Below, one piece after another: positions 1-10,000 of a stretch of DNA of 10,000 bases. How positions within the stretch are numbered: position 1 is the stretch's first letter; the number at the start of each line of letters is the position of its first letter. Below the pieces are notes generated by a model. That model saw nothing but the letters and a program-made list of their open reading frames with translations, was not told the DNA's origin and made no database searches. The stretch is from Botryococcus braunii. Lineage: Eukaryota; Chlorophyta; Trebouxiophyceae. The DNA lies in assembly GCA_002005505.1 (NCBI GenBank), contig KV908376.1, forward strand, positions 367,330 to 377,329, in the 5' to 3' direction. The position numbers and the translations under genes are program-made.

Positions 1-49
1 GGTTGGGGCGCTCCTGCCTACGGGATTGGGGTTGGGCGCTCTCTACGGG

Positions 50-570
50 AAAGGCCGCAGGGCCTTGCTGGTTCCAAAAGGCAAAGCATGTGCGATACGG
101 GCAAAGGTCCTGGGGTCTCGCCAGTCCCAAAGGCAAAGCACGGGCAGTATTGGTAAAGGTCGTAGGGTCTCGCCAGTCCCAACCGCCAGTTCCAAAGGCA
201 TAGTGTGGGCGGTACTGGCAAAGGTCGCAGGGTCTTGCCAGTCCCAAAGGCATAGTACGGGCGGTACTGGCAAAGGTCGCAGGGTCTCGCCAGTCCCAAA
301 GGCAAAGCACGGGCAGTATTGGTAAAGGATGTAGGGTCTCGCCAGTCCCAAAGACATAGTGTGGGCGGTACTGGCAAAGGTCGCAGGGTCTCGCCAGTCC
401 CAAAGACATAGTGTGGGCGGTACTGGCAAAGGTCGCAGGGTCTCGCCAGTCCCAAAGGCATAGTACGGGCGGTACTTGCAAAGGTCGCAGGGTCTCGTCA
501 GTCCCAAAGGCATAGTACGGGCGGTACTTGCAAAGGTCGCAGGGTCTCGTCAGTCCCAAAGGGCCCCCAT
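50..570. repeat. 52-bp minisatellite, about 10 copies
   Basis: The word GCAGGGTCTCGCCAGTCCCA, or a close variant, recurs with a first base at 57, 110, 162, 227, 279, 331, 383, 435, 487 and 539. Steps are 52 bases, except 53 at the start and one step of 65 with a 13-base insertion (162 to 227). Each unit also carries a GGCAAAGCACGGGC or GGCATAGTACGGGC box. Later copies are more alike, suggesting recent spread at that end. Because 52 is not a multiple of three, the overlapping open frames on both strands cycle through all frames and are not genes. Confidence 0.97.
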
Positions 571-809
571 CCACAGCCCCTGGCAAGAGCTGTGCCTTGA
601 ACAAACATGAGAGTGTGGGAGCCAATCCCAAGCCAGTGGGGATGATGCTGGCCAACGAGAGACTGTGCGCGTGTGTGCATAGGCGCATACATGTATTTTG
701 GATGACAACAACGGCTGTAAGCTTACCTTAAGTTTTCTTGCAAGTTTTCTTGCAAGGGCCCGACCTCGTGGCCATGTGAACGTACGATAATCTGTGTGGC
801 TGCACGGGG
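571..809. other. No supported gene
   Basis: Unique sequence between the 52-bp minisatellite and the ATCTGCGCTT repeats. A direct doubling of GTTTTCTTGCAAG (731-756) is the only internal structure seen. Confidence 0.5.
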
Positions 810-980
810 GGCATTTTTATATCTGCGCTTGGGGGCACGTGGGCCTGCACATTTGCACATCTGCGCTTGCCGCCATGGGACATATGTGCGCGCATCTTTA
901 CGTCTCCGCTTGTGGCCATATGGTGTTACATGTCACGAGCATGTAACACGTGCGTGCATCTGTACATCTGCGCTTAAGGA
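810..980. repeat. Degenerate repeat built on ATCTGCGCTT
   Basis: ATCTGCGCTT occurs exactly at 821, 859 and 966, with a variant CGTCTCCGCTT at 901. Spacing is irregular (38, about 42 and about 65). Between copies lie purine-pyrimidine words such as CACATATGTGCGCGC. Confidence 0.7.
923..949. repeat. Inverted repeat: 10-bp perfect arms, 7-base loop
   Basis: GTGTTACATG (923-932) is the exact reverse complement of CATGTAACAC (940-949). The loop is TCACGAG. It sits inside a stretch with repeated ATCTGCGCTT words. Confidence 0.85.
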
Positions 981-1140
981 TGATGTATGCGCGGACATGT
1001 ACCTGCGCGGGCTGTGACATATCGCATGGCTGCTTGTGACAGATTCACGCCTGACAAGCAAGATCGCACCCTATATCGTGACAGTTTCACGTATGACTGT
1101 GTTAGCGACACGGTCCGCTGTTTGCGGGTTGCGCCTAAAT

Positions 1141-1143
<3 letters not shown>

Positions 1144-1200
<57 letters not shown>
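1144..1200. repeat. (GT)n microsatellite, about 28 copies
   Basis: Perfect GT alternation after TTGCGT, ending at AAAAGC. It has no flanking GA tract, unlike the compound tracts elsewhere in the window. Confidence 0.98.
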
Positions 1201-1203
<3 letters not shown>

Positions 1204-1926
1204 AGCATGCCGTAGCACCATTGTGTGCAGGGGTTTGATGCTTCGACATGGTGTTCCCACCACACTTATGTACTTTTAGTACTTATAGCAGGCTGGGGCT
1301 TAAAGCTGGTACAGGGAATGGAAGGGTTTCGTGAGCAAGCAAAAAGCTGGTGATCCTAGCAATGATAGATCCAGGCTAGGCTTAGGAACGCATAAACCGT
1401 ACACGCGATGGCAACGGGTGAGATGGCAATCGGCAACCGGATCTATGAACCCATGCCAGGGTCGTCGTGCATGGTGGCTGAGACATACACGTGATGTGCC
1501 ATGTGATGTGACATCGTGACAGGCTCGGAGTGAGCAAGTGTTTGCCAGTCATGCTACGGTTACCCTGGAGCAGGTCCCAGGGTATGCCAGACGTGGCAAC
1601 CCCCCCCCCGGGGGGGGGATGCACCCACGTGGGTGCTACATACACATTCTGCGAGTGAGGAGCCCGCAGCGGACCCTCTCGGCCTGAGGGAATTGCGACC
1701 GACTGGCATTTAAACCCGTCTTGTGGTATGATACAAGGTGATGCTGTAATGTTTGATTGTTTATCAACCCGAAGTTGAACCACAGCCCTTGAGAGTATCA
1801 TGCAAGTATCACAAGGACTACAGAGACCTCCTACCTTGGCCAGGCAGTTCTATCTCTGGGACTAGGCCACATGCCCTTCCCCGGGTGTCAATACCATGTT
1901 GATTGCTCCCCCTCCCCTCCTTTTCT
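1201..1926. other. No supported gene
   Basis: Apart from the palindromes near 1600, I see no exon-like segment. The longest open frame, on the minus strand across 1382-1801, has no start context, motifs or codon pattern that would support it. Confidence 0.6.
1600..1636. repeat. Two adjacent palindromes: C10G9 and a perfect 16-bp palindrome
   Basis: Ten C followed by nine G at 1600-1618 form a self-complementary block. Two bases later, 1621-1636 (GCACCCACGTGGGTGC) is a perfect 16-bp palindrome centred on CACGTG, a G-box/E-box core. No gene lies nearby. Confidence 0.93.
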
Positions 1927-2082
<156 letters not shown>

Positions 2083-2805
2083 GCGGATCGTGATGAGGAA
2101 ATAATTAAAATTAACTTCAAAAAACCACATCTTCAAAAAACACTACGGTGAGGAAGCATGTCGTACACCGAGGAGCTATTCACAACTTGTTTTGCTCTAC
2201 GCACCCCAATTAACCCCTCTCCTCTCCGGGCCATGGTGTTTTCGAGCCTTTCTCTTCCAAGCGCCCAGTTTGACTTCAAGGCGCTGGAGGCAACTTCACT
2301 CGTGCCCCCCCCCCCCCCCCCACACACAAATAGAACCCTCCAAAAACTAAAAAACGAAATATATCAGGGATGCTATACCTTTTGGTAACCTTCAGCCAGA
2401 ACATCTGCACACACAACAATTGCACGGGGGAAACAAACAAGCGTCCAACTTCCTCATCCGCTCGATGTGTCGCTCACACTTTCTTCGCACACGCCATCTT
2501 TGCATTCTTCAGGTGCCCCGTCGAAGGATCCCTGTGCAAAAACTCTCAGGGTCCTCTGTCCGCTGCGGCATTCGCCCATGCGGCATTCGCCCATGCGCAT
2601 GCGCATACTTCACATGACCATTCCCAGGATAATTGGGCATCGAGCATGGTCCATAAACAGCAGAGGGATACTTCCCCTTATCGCAATTGCCCCCCCCCCC
2701 CACCCCGCGGGGGCAACGCCAATGGCCCCAGGGTGGTGTAGAAGCATTCGCTCTCGCAGAAAATCGAGCTGACAACGATCCCGGGACCTTATCACAGTAA
2801 GAAGC
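2083..2805. other. No supported gene; C-runs and small repeats
   Basis: The stretch contains a C17 run (2305-2321), a C12 run (2690-2701) and a doubled GCGGCATTCGCCCAT word at 2565-2594. Open frames exist on both strands, but they have no motifs, no convincing splice borders and no similarity that I recognise. Confidence 0.6.
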
Positions 2806-2890
2806 CCTTCAACAGCATTCATGATAGTATGGACCCTTCAAAAACATTCATGATAGTATGCGCTATCAACAACAATCATGACAATCAGTT
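2806..2890. repeat. 29-bp tandem repeat, about 3 copies
   Basis: ATGATAGTAT starts at 2821 and 2850 within near-identical surroundings (CCTTCAA, then A-rich, then CATTC). A third diverged copy (ATCATGACAATCA) follows at about 2876. Confidence 0.75.
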
Positions 2891-3589
2891 TGCAATTGGC
2901 AAACAATTTATGCGCGTTCAGCGGTTTTGAGGAGCCCCTTCCAGACCTGCTGCAGATGCCTCGTTGATTGAGAGACCATCAATGCTCAGGCAGCTTCTGG
3001 CCTTTTGGGTGTCCTGCGTCGGCACCGGTCTTCTGCCGTGAAGCTGCTGCCGGCATGTGGCTGCCATGCTTCGGCATCAGCCATCAGTCATGAGACTGGT
3101 GCTGGTGGCGACATCAGTCACACGCGCGAAGGGCGAATCTGTCCCGAAACAACACAGGACTGAAATGGGAATGCAAATAAATTATGAGAAATAGGGTAAG
3201 CAATAAGTATCATAAAGCACAAGCTGTAGAAATAGCTTAAAGCTATAAGGATCATAGGTATCAGATAGTATGAGATTTTTTTGTAATGGGTACTGTAAGG
3301 TATCCATTATAGGCGATTAAGCTATTCTACTATAAGGTACAGGTTGTTATGTATAGTATGGTATTCTACTATGATGTACAGGTTATAAGCTATACGATGT
3401 AACATGAGTCAAAATTGTTAAGTTATATTCTTCCTTCATTCCTGACAAGAGCAGCGAGCAGCAGCGCAATTGATTCATGGCGCTCAATTTCCATTACGCT
3501 TCCCACATGGTTGCCCACGTGTGCACTCCACCCCCTGAGAAGAGCAAGCCGAAGCACAATCCAGACATATGCATGCCAAACAAGCTATA
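2880..3589. other. No supported gene
   Basis: The segment from about 2935 to 3180 is more GC-rich and holds two related pairs of words (CATCAGCCATCAGTCATGAG and GACATCAGTCA). The segment 3410-3600 is open on both strands for about 50 codons without recognisable motifs. Either could hold the 3' end of the BADC-like gene, but nothing decides it. Confidence 0.5.
3322..3385. repeat. 39-bp imperfect duplication in an AT-rich stretch
   Basis: TATTCTACTAT followed by GTACAGGTT occurs at 3323 and 3362. The surrounding 3170-3410 is AT-rich and built of related TATAAGC and ATAGTATG words. No coding signal is visible. Confidence 0.65.
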
Positions 3590-3812
3590 AACATCAGCAG
3601 ATGCTGCAAGGGCGGGGTCAGGGAAGAAAAGGGTGAATAACATCAGCAGAGGGTGCAAGGGGGGGGGGGGAGGGGTAATGGGAGAAAAGGGTGAATAACA
3701 TCAGCAGAGGGTTGAAGGGCGGGGTAATGGGAGAAAAGGGTGAATAACATCAGAAGAGGGTTGAAGGGCGGGGCTATCGGAGAAAAGGGTGAATAACATC
3801 TGCAGACGATTC
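3590..3812. repeat. 49-bp tandem repeat, about 4 to 5 copies, containing a G12 run
   Basis: The word GGGTGAATAA starts at 3631, 3689, 3738 and 3787. Spacing is 49 for the last two steps and 58 for the first, where a G12 run (3659-3670) expanded the unit. Each unit holds ACATCAGCAGAGGG, a GGGCGGGG box and GGAGAAAAGGG. It lies just past the last recognised BADC-like coding sequence, so it is either 3' untranslated region or a further intron. Confidence 0.93.
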
Positions 3813-3831
3813 AAGTCACTGGTTTTCTGCA

Positions 3832-8445
<4,614 letters not shown>

Positions 8446-9293
8446 CCTCGTTTGACTCAAAATGTGAAGAAGGAACACACTGGAGGCTGGACAAACAGCC
8501 AATAAAATCGGATATCGAGGAGATCCTTAGTTCGGAAGGTGGGAAGGAGTTTTTGTGGTGGATAGGCCTATCATCAGCGCGTCAAGACCCGAAACACTCC
8601 GGACACAGATGACGGAAGATCCGTATCCCAAATTTTCACTGGTCCGAAAGATATGAAAAACCAACATGTACTCCGTAATGATTCCGGTTTTTCATTGAGG
8701 TACAGTAGTGCAGCCAGCAGCTCTCGGACGTCGATTGGTGCGCAGGTTAAGGTTAGATAGCGGCCAAGTTACGTAGCTTTGGTTTCATTCATAGCTAATC
8801 ATCATTATGGTAGATTCTCAACTCTACAGTATACATGCCGCTGCAAATCCCATGTATGTTCTCTGCCCAAGTTGCCGGACCTCTTCGTCAAGATCTTTCG
8901 GTTGCCGAGGTTTATATGTGCCAATGCTGAGATTTGTAATGCGCGTCTTTTCTGTCCAACGCTTGTCAACGGTGTGTGCTTTCTGGAGCACGACGGAGCA
9001 ACGGCCTTACACGCTTTTCTTGTTGCTCCTGTGCATTTGTTATAATCCGAGATATAATGAGACACACTATTATATTCAACCTGGATGGGAACTTCCATTA
9101 TGTGTAATATATCATTAAAATTACTTTCTAAGGAGTTTTGTTCACCAGATTCCTTCAGAATGAGCAAAAACGTTTGACTTGTTTTGAAATGTGAATTCCG
9201 GAGGTGTATGGCACTTGGAGCACCGCCACAGGAAGTACTATAGTTGGAGGGTAAACCGTTCGGGAGCTTTAGGCTTGGTCACAGAAGAAGAAG
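8446..9293. promoter_or_regulatory. Shared upstream region between two divergent genes
   Basis: These 848 bases lie between the ATG of the BADC-like gene (minus) and the ATG of the unknown gene (plus). They should hold both 5' untranslated regions and both promoters. The part near 9040-9120 is AT-rich, with several TATA-like words (GTTATAATCC, TTATATTCAA, AATATATCATT). I cannot choose a start site. Open frames inside it are short and have no recognisable features. Confidence 0.4.
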
Positions 9294-9456
9294 ATGAACC
9301 CTGCCCAGCCCCTAGAGGCTGTGAAGGTGGACGAGCTCCAACAGCAACCAAGAGATCGGAACGAGCTAGAGTACATTGTTGACATCTTCGCTTTGGAATC
9401 GCCCCGTTCGCATCTCAGCTCCTCCTTCTACGGCCATTTGATGAAAACTAGAGGAA
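9294..9456 (+). CDS. First exon of an unrecognised gene, divergent from the BADC-like gene
   Basis: The ATG at 9294 has A at -3 and follows an in-frame TAG at 9270, so it is a natural start. It encodes 54 codons plus one base, up to GAGGAA|GTGAGT, an almost ideal donor. The peptide is hydrophilic and probably partly helical (EAVKVDELQQQ, RDRNELEYIVDIF), followed by a Ser/His-rich stretch (ESPRSHLSSSFYGHL). It has no signal peptide, transmembrane segment or catalytic motif that I can see, and I do not recognise the family. The start lies head-to-head with the BADC-like gene, 848 bases apart. It could be a chance open frame, but the start context, donor and matching downstream acceptor together make an exon more likely. 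Confidence 0.42.
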
Positions 9457-9852
9457 GTGAGTGGGAATCAGGTTGCCTCACCACGTTGGCCACGAAAAGC
9501 CGCACCAGATAGCAATTCACGTTGGCGACGACACCTTCAATGGGGTATACACCAACTACTAGCCGCACCACTATTCCCCCATTGTAATGATAGGGAAGCA
9601 GGTACAAGCGAGTTCTTCTAGGAGACAAGTTCGCGATGAAGTTCTAATACTGTAGACATAACGGCATCACAAAACGCAACTTTAGAGATATTGTGATTGA
9701 TGCCGGGTGCCGTGGCTGGACTCACTTCAGTAGGAAGGAGGGAAGAAAATACTAAGTTCCATCTTTGAATTATATCACAAATTGTACGTTCTTATGTGAC
9801 GTAACTTGTGAAGTAATTCCCCTCACAGCGTGACCACATTATTTTCCCACAG
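9457..9852 (+). other. Probable first intron of the unrecognised plus-strand gene
   Basis: The segment starts GTGAGTGGG and ends TTTTCCCACAG. It has stop codons in all plus frames and no dominant repeat. It is the only long probable intron in this window free of microsatellites. Confidence 0.35.
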
Positions 9853-10000
9853 GTTTCATACACTTGCATATGGCTAGAGCTTCCTACTTTCTTGAAGCAC
9901 ATGCACGCTCGCCTATTCTTAAAAACAGAGTGAAGCTGCCTGCAAACCGCTTGCATGTTCATGTCCAGCAGCCGCCTCTAGCAAGTCATCCCCGAGAGAT
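9853..10000 (+). CDS. Probable second exon of the unrecognised plus-strand gene (cut by the window end)
   Basis: A strong pyrimidine tract and acceptor (ATTATTTTCCCACAG) precede 9853. Two bases complete the Ser codon left open by the exon ending at 9456. The frame then stays open for the remaining 146 bases: FIHLHMARASYFLEAHARSP and then a basic stretch with LPANRLHVHV. Remaining open over 48 codons is only weak evidence alone. The phase match and the good acceptor add to it. Function unknown. Confidence 0.35.

Noticed and set aside
18..513. Overlapping open frames on both strands across the first 500 bases
   Set aside because: The 52-bp repeat shifts frame with every copy, and the same peptide words appear in all frames. 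This is a minisatellite, not a repeat protein.
50..570. CRISPR-like array
   Set aside because: The copies are head-to-tail with no unique spacers, and the genome is eukaryotic. It is a minisatellite.
3104..3142. Candidate last exon of the BADC-like gene after CCCATTTCAG
   Set aside because: The acceptor is good and the frame from exon 7 would reach a stop after 13 codons, but the residues resemble nothing in the family.
3410..3600. Open frames of about 50 to 70 codons on both strands
   Set aside because: I looked for a reverse-transcriptase or other transposon motif and for an exon border, and found none.

Overview
This is a window of eukaryotic nuclear DNA. It holds one split gene that I recognise, the 5' end of a second gene that I do not, and a very high load of microsatellites and minisatellites. 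There is no bacterial-style gene packing. Coding signal is confined to short exons with matching GT/AG borders and reading phases, separated by repeat-filled introns. The recognised gene belongs to the plant BADC (biotin/lipoyl attachment domain-containing) family, which points to a green-lineage organism, probably a land plant or a close alga. I cannot place it more precisely.

The main gene is on the minus strand, from about 8445 down to about 3832. I can place seven coding exons: 8445-8238, 7762-7695, 7229-7167, 6450-6226, 5030-4965, 4680-4612 and 3956-3880. The order is a putative plastid transit peptide, an acidic linker, the conserved plant BADC segment, a low-complexity linker, and a biotinyl/lipoyl-type fold split over three exons. 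The position of the biotin-accepting lysine is occupied by glycine (EQVGH where biotinylated carriers have EAMKM). Known BADC proteins dock in plastid heteromeric acetyl-CoA carboxylase without carrying biotin and damp fatty-acid synthesis. Two features are unusual. The last recognised exon is one base out of frame with its neighbour at a run of five G (coding strand). No convincing exon was found for the short stretch expected just before VGIFYRS.

Head-to-head with it, on the plus strand from 9294, is a second probable gene. It has a 54-codon first exon ending in a strong GTGAGT donor. A phase-compatible second exon (9853 to the window end) stays open. I do not recognise the product. The 848 bases between the two start codons would hold both promoters.

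Region by region: 1-570 is a 52-bp minisatellite. 571-3590 is non-coding, with a (GT)n tract, a compound (CA)n(GA)n tract, two neighbouring palindromes, C-runs and small tandem repeats. 3590-3812 is a 49-bp tandem repeat just downstream of the recognised coding end. 3830-8445 is the BADC-like gene, whose introns carry large (GA)n, (CT)n, (GT)n and (CA)n tracts and a 48-bp minisatellite with a 96-bp higher-order period. 8446-9293 is the shared upstream region. 9294-10000 is the start of the unknown gene.
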